Assembly: GCA_019418545.1 (NCBI GenBank)
Contig: DYBQ01000038.1
Location: forward strand, 6,158-19,375
Length of the DNA: 13,218 nucleotides
Source of the DNA: Clostridiales bacterium
GTDB lineage: Bacteria > Bacillota > Clostridia > Oscillospirales > Acutalibacteraceae
Direction of reading: 5' to 3'
The translations under genes and the position numbers were made by a program. Position 1 is the first letter of the stretch, and every line of letters begins with the position of its first letter. This document shows positions 6,644 through 12,870 of the stretch, piece by piece. The notes under the pieces are model-generated. The model worked only from the letters and a program-made list of their open reading frames with translations. It was not told the DNA's origin and made no database searches.

Positions 6644-6672
6644 TTGCTATTTCGTGGGAAACAAGGTACAAT
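6644..6672 (+). promoter_or_regulatory. Sigma-A promoter of pcrA
   Basis: TTGCTA (6644-6649), a 17-nt spacer and TACAAT (6667-6672), with the predicted start near 6679, about 40 nt before the pcrA start codon. Confidence 0.75.
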
Positions 6673-6716
6673 AGGACTGCTGAAATGGATTTAGGACATG
6701 GAGAAAGGATTCGATT

Positions 6717-9110
6717 GTGATGCTCATGGAAAATAAAGACGAAATCCTGCGCCTGCGCAAGCAGGTGATTGAAAAAGAATATGCCCGGATGAATGACCGC
6801 CAGCGGGAGGCTGTGTTTCAAATGGAGGGACCATTGCTGATTTTGGCAGGGGCAGGCAGCGGAAAAACCACTGTGCTCGTTAACCGGATAGCCTGTATGA
6901 TTCGCTGGGGAAATGCCTGGCACAGTACTTGGGTGTCCGGCAGCTGCGGGGAAGAGGAAATGGAAGCCTGCCGGGATTTTTTGGAGAACGGGACGCCCAT
7001 TCCCAAAGAGCTTCGAAAAAATTTGGCAGTAAGCCCATGCTTTCCGTGGCGGATTTTGGCCATTACTTTTACCAACAAGGCCGCTGGTGAATTGCAGGAG
7101 CGGCTTTGCTCCATGCTGGGAGAAGAGGACGGAGGCAATATCTGGGCTTCCACATTCCACTCCACCTGTGCCCGGATTCTTCGGCGGGAAGGGGACCGGC
7201 TGGGATATACCAGCCACTTTACCATTTATGATACCGACGATTCCAAGAGACTGATGAAGGACTGCCTCAAAGCCTTGAATATTGAAGAAAAAATACTGCC
7301 GGTACGGGCTGTTCTGGGAGAAATTTCCCGAGCCAAGGATTCGATGATTGGACCGGAGGAGTTTGAGGAGCAGGCCGGGGCGGATTTTCGTTTGTCCCAA
7401 ATTGCAAAAGCCTATACCCTCTATCAGAAGCGTCTGAAGGATGCGGATGCCATGGACTTTGACGACTTGATTTTTAAGACTGTAGAGCTGTTCGAGCAGT
7501 GCCCTGATGTGCTGGAGGACTATCAGGATAAATTCCGATATCTGATGGTGGACGAATATCAGGATACCAACCACGCCCAATATCTGTTCATCAAGCTGCT
7601 GGCCCAGAAACACGGGAACCTTTGTGTAGTGGGCGATGATGACCAGAGTATTTATAAGTTCCGAGGCGCTACCATTGAGAATATTATGAGCTTTGAAAAG
7701 ACTTTCCCAAATGCAAAGGTCATTCGTCTGGAGCAAAATTACCGCTCCACCCAAACCATTCTGGATGCCGCCAATGCGGTGATTGCCCACAATACCCAGC
7801 GTAAGGGCAAGGAGCTTTGGACGAATAATGGCACCGGAAAGAAAATTGTCTGCCACACTGCCGAAAACGAGCAGGACGAAGCCATGCAGGTGTGCCACCG
7901 GATTGAGGACGAGGTGGCCGAAGGCCGGAAGTATTCGGACTTTGCCATTTTGTACCGGATGAACTCCCAGTCCAGCAGCTTTGAGAGGGCTTTTGTCAAG
8001 TCGGGCATACCCTACCGGATTATTGGCGGCACCCGTTTTTATGAGCGCAAGGAAATTCGGGACATGATTGCCTATCTCAGCGTTATCAACAATCCCGCCG
8101 ACGAAATCCGCCTGCGCCGGATTATCAACACGCCCAAACGCGCCATTGGAGAAAAGACAGTAGCCAATGCCGCCGAAATTGCCCGGATGCTGGGAGAGCC
8201 TCTTTTTGACATTTTGTGCCGGGCAGACGAATTTGCCGCCCTCAAGCGGGCTTCTGGGAAGCTGCGGGAATTTACTTCCATGATGCAGGAGCTTATCAAT
8301 GTTTCAAACGATGAAGAGGTTTCGCTGGGAGATTTGTATCAGCTGCTGCTGGAAAAGATTCGCTATGAAGCCTTTTTGAAAACCGAAAATGATGATGCAG
8401 ACGACCGCATCGAAAACATTCGCGAGTTGGCCACTAACCTGATTCAATATGAAGAAAATAACCCAGAGGAAGCGAGCTTGGGCGGCTTTTTGGAGGAAGT
8501 TTCCCTGATGACGGACATAGACAATTATGACCAGGCGGCGGATTCTGTGGTGATGATGACCATGCACTCGGCCAAGGGGCTCGAGTTCCCGGTGGTGTTC
8601 CTGCCCGGTATGGAAGAGGGTGTATTTCCGGGAATGCAGTCCATCTACAACCCTGACGAGGTGGAGGAGGAGCGCCGCCTGGCCTATGTAGCCATTACCC
8701 GGGCCAGAGAAGAGCTGATGCTGCTCAACGCCGATTCCCGTATGATTTTTGGCAGCACTTCCCGAAACAAGGTTTCCCGTTTTCTGGATGAAATTCCGGA
8801 GGAACTTTTGGAGCGCAGCCGTACCCGGGAATGGCGCCGCCCTCAGCCGGCAATGTCTCCCTATCCTGACACAGCCAGTTTTGCTCACAGCGCGGCCATG
8901 GCCCGCAGTTTTGGACCGGTTAATCGCGGGGAATCCACATCCGGTACGGTTTGGAAGGCAGGGGACAGCGTGCTGCACAAGGCTTTTGGCACAGGTGTCA
9001 TCTTGTCCGTTACCCCCATGGGCAATGACAGCTTGCTGGAAATCGCCTTCCAAAAGGTGGGAACCAAAAAGCTGATGGCGAATTTTGCACGGCTGAAAAA
9101 GCTGAATTGA
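6717..9110 (+). CDS. pcrA: PcrA/UvrD-type SF1A DNA helicase
   Basis: ATP-dependent 3'-5' helicase of nucleotide excision repair, replication-fork clearance and RecA displacement. Starts at GTG 6717 (7 nt after AAAGGA, 6704-6709) or ATG 6720 (10 nt); they differ by one residue. 797 residues. Motifs in order: Q-motif MNDRQREAV; Walker A GAGSGKTT (45-52); Ia TFTNKAA (117-123); II DEYQDTN (279-285); III VGDDDQSIYKFRGA (305-318); IV RLEQNYRS (337-344); V MHSAKGLEFPVVF (about 615-627); VI ERRLAYVAITRAREEL (about 651-666). The C-terminus (from GDSVLHKAFGTGVI) is the PcrA Tudor-like domain that contacts RNA polymerase. Unusual: about 40 extra residues between Walker A and motif Ia (about 64-108), explaining much of the excess over the usual ~740. 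All catalytic motifs are intact. A DUF5131 gene follows 31 nt later, probably in the same transcript. Confidence 0.96.
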   Translation: MMLMENKDEILRLRKQVIEKEYARMNDRQREAVFQMEGPLLILAGAGSGKTTVLVNRIACMIRWGNAWHSTWVSGSCGEEEMEACRDFLENGTPIPKELRKNLAVSPCFPWRILAITFTNKAAGELQERLCSMLGEEDGGNIWASTFHSTCARILRREGDRLGYTSHFTIYDTDDSKRLMKDCLKALNIEEKILPVRAVLGEISRAKDSMIGPEEFEEQAGADFRLSQIAKAYTLYQKRLKDADAMDFDDLIFKTVELFEQCPDVLEDYQDKFRYLMVDEYQDTNHAQYLFIKLLAQKHGNLCVVGDDDQSIYKFRGATIENIMSFEKTFPNAKVIRLEQNYRSTQTILDAANAVIAHNTQRKGKELWTNNGTGKKIVCHTAENEQDEAMQVCHRIEDEVAEGRKYSDFAILYRMNSQSSSFERAFVKSGIPYRIIGGTRFYERKEIRDMIAYLSVINNPADEIRLRRIINTPKRAIGEKTVANAAEIARMLGEPLFDILCRADEFAALKRASGKLREFTSMMQELINVSNDEEVSLGDLYQLLLEKIRYEAFLKTENDDADDRIENIRELATNLIQYEENNPEEASLGGFLEEVSLMTDIDNYDQAADSVVMMTMHSAKGLEFPVVFLPGMEEGVFPGMQSIYNPDEVEEERRLAYVAITRAREELMLLNADSRMIFGSTSRNKVSRFLDEIPEELLERSRTREWRRPQPAMSPYPDTASFAHSAAMARSFGPVNRGESTSGTVWKAGDSVLHKAFGTGVILSVTPMGNDSLLEIAFQKVGTKKLMANFARLKKLN

Positions 9111-9141
9111 TAGTAGGCCCCTACAAAAAGGAGGGAATCCC

Positions 9142-9861
9142 ATGGCCGGATGGAACCCGTGGCACGGCTGCCATAAAATCAGCGAAGGCTGCCAGCACTG
9201 CTATGTATACCGCATGGACGCCGAATATGGACGGGACAGCAGCCAGGTTTATCAAACCGGCGAATTTACTCTGCCCATACAGAAAAACCGGAAGGGCGAC
9301 TATAAAATCCCTTCCGGTGAAACGGTGTATACCTGTTTTACTTCTGACTTTTTGCTAAAGGATGCCGATGCCTGGCGGCCGCAGGCGTGGGATATGATTC
9401 GGGCGCGGCAGGATTTGCAGTTCTTTTTTGTGACCAAACGCATTTCCCGGTTTCAGGAATGTCTGCCCTTTGATTGGGGAGACGGGTGGGAGCATGTATT
9501 AATTTGCTGTACTGTGGAAAACCAAAAACAGGCGGATATCCGTCTCCCCATCTTTTTGCAGGCGCCCATTCGCCACAAAAGCATTATTTGTGAGCCCCTT
9601 TTGGGGGAGATTGATTTGACTCCGTGGCTGTGCAGTCAAATTGAATCGGTTTCTGTGGGGGGAGAGTCCGGCCCGGATGCCCGGCTGTGCCGGTATGAAT
9701 GGGTGCAGTCCATTGCCCGCCAGTGCAGGGAGAAGGGTGTGACCTTTCGGTTTCGCCAGACAGGTGCCCTGTTTGAAAAGGACGGGAGGGTATACCGTGT
9801 CCCCCGGAAATTCCAGTCCTCACAGGCGAAAAAAGCCGGGCTGGACCATGACGGCAAATAA
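9142..9861 (+). CDS. DUF5131 (phage Gp37/Gp68) family protein
   Basis: 239 residues from ATG 9142, 6 nt after AAGGAGGG (9128-9135). The N-terminus WNPWHGCHKISEGCQHCYVYRMD holds Cys10, Cys17 and Cys20 (CX6CX2C), the hallmark of the Gp37/Gp68 family (DUF5131); EPLLGEIDLTPW and SVGGESGPDARLCRYEWVQS, followed by a QC and FRQTG, are its other conserved blocks. The three cysteines resemble a radical-SAM-type Fe-S site, but with non-canonical spacing. Family members occur in phages and in bacterial chromosomes, and some sit beside TcmP (three-Cys-motif partner) genes; none is visible here. The biochemical function is unknown. Placement 31 nt after pcrA hints at a nucleic-acid role, but this is weak inference. 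The stop codon abuts the stop of the convergent GNAT gene with no gap. Confidence 0.85.
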   Translation: MAGWNPWHGCHKISEGCQHCYVYRMDAEYGRDSSQVYQTGEFTLPIQKNRKGDYKIPSGETVYTCFTSDFLLKDADAWRPQAWDMIRARQDLQFFFVTKRISRFQECLPFDWGDGWEHVLICCTVENQKQADIRLPIFLQAPIRHKSIICEPLLGEIDLTPWLCSQIESVSVGGESGPDARLCRYEWVQSIARQCREKGVTFRFRQTGALFEKDGRVYRVPRKFQSSQAKKAGLDHDGK

Positions 9862-10299
9862 TTACCACCGTTTTTCCATGGCCTGGTGAGGAATTCCCAC
9901 TTCCAAAAACGGTTCGCCCACCGGTGTATACCCGGCCTTTTCATAAAAGCCCTGCGCCGTTTTTCGCGCATGGAGTACAATGCCCGAAGCCCCTTCGTCC
10001 CGTAAAAATTCTTCGCAAAACTGCAGCAGCTCCATACCGATGCCCTTTCTTTGATAAGCTTCCGCTGTGGCCACCTGCTTCATCCGGTACAGGCCATAAG
10101 ATTCAGGAACCAGCATCAGGGTGGAAACGAGCTGGCCGTCTTGAAATGCGCCGAAGTGAAGATAGGCTTTTTCTTTGGCCAAATCCTCGTCATAGAGGCA
10201 CAGTCCCAGCGGGAGGCGCAGCAGCCGGTTTCGGAGAATCAGCGCCTCGCCATAGATATCACCGCCCCAGTCGTATGGTAAAAAAATGGGGAAATCCAT
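9862..10299 (-). CDS. GNAT-family N-acetyltransferase (YjcF/ElaA-like)
   Basis: Acetyl-CoA-dependent N-acyltransferase of unknown substrate. ATG at 10299 is chosen over the upstream 10359 start because AGAGG lies 7 nt upstream and the MDFPIFLPYDWGG start fits; 145 residues. Visible are a short beta hairpin (HFGAFQDGQLVSTLMLVP), the acetyl-CoA motif A QVATAEAYQRKGIGMELL with the QRKGIG pyrophosphate loop (83-88), LHARKTAQGFYEKAGY (motif B, with Tyr124), and the FLEVGIPHQAMEK ending shared with Bacillus YjcF and related small GNATs. It is divergent from the ArsC-like gene with only 32 bp between start codons, and convergent with DUF5131 with no gap. Confidence 0.85.
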   Translation of the reverse strand: MDFPIFLPYDWGGDIYGEALILRNRLLRLPLGLCLYDEDLAKEKAYLHFGAFQDGQLVSTLMLVPESYGLYRMKQVATAEAYQRKGIGMELLQFCEEFLRDEGASGIVLHARKTAQGFYEKAGYTPVGEPFLEVGIPHQAMEKRW

Positions 10300-10331
10300 A
10301 AAAACACCTCTTTCTGAAAGGAAGATTGAAA

Positions 10332-10685
10332 ATGAACACTGTTTTTGTCTGCTATCCAAAATGTACCACCTGCAAAAAAGCCCGGGCTTGGCTGGAAAAC
10401 CACGGGATTTCCTTTGAAGAGCGGGACATCAAAACCCAGAATCCCACTGAGGAAGAACTGCGCCTGTGGCATGAGAAAAGTGGGCTGCCTCTCAAGCGTT
10501 TTTTCAACACCAGCGGACAGTTATACCGCTCTATGGAGCTTTCCAAAAAGCTGCCGGACATGAGCGAGGATGAGCAATTTGCCTTGCTGGCTTCCGATGG
10601 TATGATGGTCAAACGGCCCATCCTGCTGGCCGGGGAGAAAGTTTTGGTGGGCTTTAAAGAAGCGGAGTGGGAAAGTCTGCTCTAA
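10332..10685 (+). CDS. ArsC/Spx-family thioredoxin-fold protein
   Basis: 117 residues from ATG 10332, 7 nt after AAGGAAG (10318-10324). A thioredoxin-like fold with YPKCTTCKKARAWL (redox CXXC at Cys11-Cys14), RDIKTQNPTEEEL, FFNTSG, and VKRPIL with Arg95 before the cis-proline. Members are variously annotated as arsenate reductase-like or Spx/MgsR-like (YusI type). The length is shorter than Spx (about 131), and no arsenic-resistance genes or visible RNA-polymerase-binding features support a specific role. I call it a family member with likely thiol-redox activity; arsenate reduction or Spx-like regulation is not shown. It is convergent with nfo, 3 nt between stop codons. Confidence 0.83.
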   Translation: MNTVFVCYPKCTTCKKARAWLENHGISFEERDIKTQNPTEEELRLWHEKSGLPLKRFFNTSGQLYRSMELSKKLPDMSEDEQFALLASDGMMVKRPILLAGEKVLVGFKEAEWESLL

Positions 10686-10688
10686 GGC

Positions 10689-11522
10689 TTATTCCCGGAA
10701 ACTCTCCCGCAAAAGCCGGATTTCCTGTGCATATCCGTTGTTGTCGTTAGGGGTTTCCAGCACAAAGGGGAGATGCCGAAGTGCCGGGTGATTGATAATG
10801 CGGACAAATGCGTCCAGCCCGATGGCTCCCTGCCCGATTTTTTCGTGACGGTCTTTGCGGCTGCCCAGAGGGTTTATGCTGTCGTTGAGATGGATGGCTT
10901 TTAGACGGGAGAGACCCACCACTTTGTCAAACTGGGTCAGCACTTCGTCCAGGTGGTTCACAATGTCATAGCCTGCATCATGGACGTGGCAGGTGTCCAA
11001 ACAAACCCCCATTTTTTCCGAAAGCTCCACCTGGTCGAGAATTTCCCGCAGTTCTTCAAAGCTTCTGCCCACCTCGGTGCCTTTTCCAGCCATGGTTTCC
11101 AGCAGTACGGTGGTGGTCATGTCCGGCCAGAGAAGCTCGTTTAAAAGCCCGGCAATCAGCGAAATCCCGATTTCTGCGCCCTGTCCCACGTGGCTGCCGG
11201 GGTGAAAATTATACAGCCCGCCGGGCGTGAACTCCATCCGCTGCAAATCGTCCGCCATAGCTATCCGGGCAAATTCCCGGGTGCGTTCCTCGGCAGAACA
11301 GGCGTTGAGGGTATAAGGCGCGTGGGCAATCACCGGCGCAAAGTGATGCTCAGCAGCAAACTCCAAATAGCGGCTCACGTCTTGGGAATCAATGGCCTTG
11401 GCCTTGCTCCCCCGAGGATTGCGGGTAAAATATTGAAAGGTGTCGGCGTTTAGTTTTACCGCCTCTTTTCCCATGGCCAAAAAGCCTTTGGAAGAGGAAA
11501 GATGACATCCGATATGAAGCAT
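10689..11522 (-). CDS. nfo: Endonuclease IV (AP endonuclease)
   Basis: Trinuclear-zinc enzyme that cuts DNA 5' of abasic sites in base excision repair and trims 3'-blocked ends. 277 residues from ATG 11522, with AAAGGAGA about 6 nt upstream. All nine metal ligands can be placed by motif: His67 (IAHAPY), His107 (NFHPGSHVG), Glu142 (LLETMAGKGTEVG), Asp176 and His179 (CLDTCHVHDAG), His211 (KAIHLND), Asp224 and His226 (KDRHEKIGQG), Glu256 (FVLETP). The length and order match the Nfo family. Own promoter; divergent from ctsR. Confidence 0.97.
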   Translation of the reverse strand: MLHIGCHLSSSKGFLAMGKEAVKLNADTFQYFTRNPRGSKAKAIDSQDVSRYLEFAAEHHFAPVIAHAPYTLNACSAEERTREFARIAMADDLQRMEFTPGGLYNFHPGSHVGQGAEIGISLIAGLLNELLWPDMTTTVLLETMAGKGTEVGRSFEELREILDQVELSEKMGVCLDTCHVHDAGYDIVNHLDEVLTQFDKVVGLSRLKAIHLNDSINPLGSRKDRHEKIGQGAIGLDAFVRIINHPALRHLPFVLETPNDNNGYAQEIRLLRESFRE

Positions 11523-11582
11523 GGTATTTCTCCTTTATTCCTTTATATTGTGATAAATCTTAAAAAACAATATTACTGAAAG

Positions 11583-11611
11583 AGTATAGCATATTCTTCC
11601 CCAAGTGGGAA
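11583..11611 (-). promoter_or_regulatory. Candidate promoter of nfo
   Basis: On the minus strand: TTCCCA (11611-11606), a 17-nt spacer and TATACT (11588-11583), with an extended -10 TGC directly before it. It gives a leader of about 55 nt. Confidence 0.6.
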
Positions 11612-11632
11612 TCGTTTTTGCAAAATCCAAAG

Positions 11633-11716
11633 AAAACCGGCGTATAGAAGAAAAAACAGGCGATAAATTTGGAAAATCTCCATTCATCCTGATTTTTTCG
11701 GAAATATGCCGGTTTT
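11633..11716. repeat. Long-range inverted repeat in the nfo-ctsR gap
   Basis: AAAACCGGCGTAT (11633-11645) and ATATGCCGGTTTT (11704-11716) are inverted copies with 12 of 13 positions complementary and a G-U at the other, separated by 58 nt. The right arm is followed by further T's, so it resembles a weak terminator on the plus strand; alternatively an operator. Function not known. Confidence 0.4.
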
Positions 11717-11722
11717 TTGTTT

Positions 11723-11751
11723 TTGACGAAAGGACAGGAAAGGTCTAAAAT
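11723..11751 (+). promoter_or_regulatory. Sigma-A promoter of the ctsR operon
   Basis: TTGACG (11723-11728), a 17-nt spacer and TAAAAT (11746-11751), each one mismatch from consensus. The expected start lies at about 11758, within the CtsR operator. Confidence 0.85.
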
Positions 11752-11754
11752 CAA

Positions 11755-11771
11755 AGTCAAATAAAGTCAAA
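11755..11771 (+). promoter_or_regulatory. CtsR operator (CtsR box)
   Basis: AGTCAAA-TAA-AGTCAAA, a perfect direct heptad repeat with 3-bp spacer fitting the Firmicute CtsR consensus (A/GGTCAAANANA/GGTCAAA). It covers the predicted transcription start 4 nt downstream of the -10 box, so bound CtsR would block its own operon at normal temperature. Confidence 0.93.
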
Positions 11772-11785
11772 CAGGAGGGATTTCC

Positions 11786-12244
11786 ATGCGGATGACCGAC
11801 AGCGTTGTCCAGTATATCCTGTCTCTGTTGGAAGAAGAGCATGGAAGCGCAGAATTTCGGCGCAATGAGCTGGCAGAAACCATGGGCTGCGTCCCCAGCC
11901 AGATTAGCTATGTGATTTCTTCCCGTTTTACCCCGGAACAGGGGTATTTGGTGGAAAGCCGAAGGGGCGGCGGCGGATATATCCGCATTACCCGAATGAA
12001 GCGGGATGCACCGGCCCTTTTGATGCACCTCATCAATTCCATCGGGGATTCGCTGGACAGTATTACAGCTGCTGTCATGCTGAAAAATCTTGCAGAGCGG
12101 GAAATTCTTTCCCTGCGGGACGCCCATTTGATGGCCGCAGCCATTTCGGACAGAGCCCTTGCAGGAGCGCCAAAGGAAAACCGGGATGTGCTGCGAGCGG
12201 GAATCTTGAAAAATCTGCTCATGGCAGCCTACAGCACAACATAG
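11786..12244 (+). CDS. ctsR: CtsR, heat-shock repressor of clp genes
   Basis: Dimeric winged-helix repressor of ctsR/clp heat-shock genes in low-GC Gram-positives. 152 residues from ATG 11786, after an AGGAGGG site (11774-11780). A helix-turn-helix lies at about 26-48 (RNELAETMGCVPSQISYVISSRF) and the wing carries RRGGGGYIRI, with Arg59-Arg60 and the tetraglycine loop 61-64 known in this family as the thermosensing element; McsB phosphorylates wing arginines to release CtsR. The C-terminal helices (about 74-150) form the dimer and McsB/Clp contact domain. Autoregulated through the box at 11755-11771. First gene of ctsR-mcsA-mcsB; clpC probably follows outside the window. Confidence 0.96.
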   Translation: MRMTDSVVQYILSLLEEEHGSAEFRRNELAETMGCVPSQISYVISSRFTPEQGYLVESRRGGGGYIRITRMKRDAPALLMHLINSIGDSLDSITAAVMLKNLAEREILSLRDAHLMAAAISDRALAGAPKENRDVLRAGILKNLLMAAYSTT

Positions 12245-12305
12245 GATAGGATGACAGGAGACGCGGTTTCGATGGCCGGGTGGCCGCGAAAGTCTCACAA
12301 CAAGC

Positions 12306-12323
12306 GGGAAAGCAGCCTTTCCC
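12306..12323 (+). other. Hairpin in the ctsR-mcsA gap
   Basis: GGGAAAG (12306-12312) and CTTTCCC (12317-12323) form a 7-bp stem with a CAGC tetraloop, 18 nt before the mcsA ribosome binding site. No T-run follows, so it is not a terminator; it may influence mRNA processing or mcsA translation. The 109-nt gap otherwise shows no promoter. Confidence 0.4.
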
Positions 12324-12353
12324 CACTGAAAAATTGTATCGGAGGTATGAAAT

Positions 12354-12869
12354 ATGATATGCCGTCATTGCGGGAAGAATCCTGCCACGACTCATATAAA
12401 ACGAATTGTCAATGGAGAGCTGTCTGAAATTGCCCTGTGCAGCGACTGCGCCCGAAAACTGGGCTATGGTGGCTTTTTGGGCGACTGGAGCCTTGCCAGC
12501 CTGATTGGCGGATTGTTGGAGGATGAACCCGGAAAGACCGAGGAAATCCGGTGCAGCGGCTGCGGCTGTACTTTTGACGAGATTGCCCGTACCGGACGGG
12601 TAGGCTGTGCCCAGTGCTATCAGACCTTCCGCCGCCGTCTTTCTCCAATGATTCAGCGGATTCATGGAAATACTACTCACCGGGGAAAAAGCCCTCTAAA
12701 GGCCGAGTTGACCGTGCAGCCGCAAACCGGAATGCAGCTTTCCGTACAGGAGGAGCATTCGCTGCTGGAAGAAAAGGAAAAACAGCTTCGCAGAGCTGTG
12801 GAAGAACAGAACTTTGAGCTGGCGGTCGTACTCCGGGATGAAATCAAAGCACTGAAGGGGGAAAAATGA
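12354..12869 (+). CDS. mcsA: McsA, zinc-binding activator of McsB
   Basis: Partner that activates the arginine kinase McsB and modulates CtsR under heat and redox stress. 171 residues from ATG 12354, 7 nt after GGAGGT (12341-12346); an ATG at 12347 is in another frame. Four CXXC zinc motifs: Cys3/6, Cys29/32, Cys67/70 and Cys85/88; then a linker and a C-terminal UVR-type helical hairpin (about 137-168, LEEKEKQLRRAVEEQNFELAVVLRDEI) that contacts Clp proteins or McsB. Stop codon (12867-12869) is 1 nt before the mcsB start: tight translational coupling. Confidence 0.94.
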   Translation: MICRHCGKNPATTHIKRIVNGELSEIALCSDCARKLGYGGFLGDWSLASLIGGLLEDEPGKTEEIRCSGCGCTFDEIARTGRVGCAQCYQTFRRRLSPMIQRIHGNTTHRGKSPLKAELTVQPQTGMQLSVQEEHSLLEEKEKQLRRAVEEQNFELAVVLRDEIKALKGEK

Positions 12870-12870
12870 G

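Noticed and set aside
6535..6720. Small plus-strand ORF (about 57-61 codons) upstream of pcrA
   Set aside because: It runs through a good pcrA promoter (6644-6672) and the pcrA ribosome binding site; its AGGGGG site is only about 3 nt from the ATG at 6550. Basic, AT-rich low-complexity start; more likely non-coding.
6576..7898. 440-codon minus-strand ORF antisense to pcrA
   Set aside because: Covers the helicase coding region and the pcrA promoter; no recognisable domain. Shadow.
8304..9143. 279-codon minus-strand ORF antisense to the pcrA 3' end
   Set aside because: No domain and no ribosome binding site; pcrA motifs V and VI lie on the other strand here.
10332..10685. Dedicated arsenate reductase of an ars operon
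   Set aside because: No arsR, arsB or arsM nearby; the family is broad (Spx, YusI, ArsC), so only the fold-level call is made.
9142..11522. Prophage or defence island suggested by the Gp37/Gp68-family gene
   Set aside because: No integrase, structural phage genes, tRNA/att repeats, nuclease-methylase pairs or CRISPR arrays nearby; the neighbours are ordinary chromosomal genes.
12251..12460. Possible small ORF from ATG 12251 or 12272 in the ctsR-mcsA gap
   Set aside because: Extends into mcsA in another frame, lacks a convincing ribosome binding site for 12251, and the peptide has no recognisable features.
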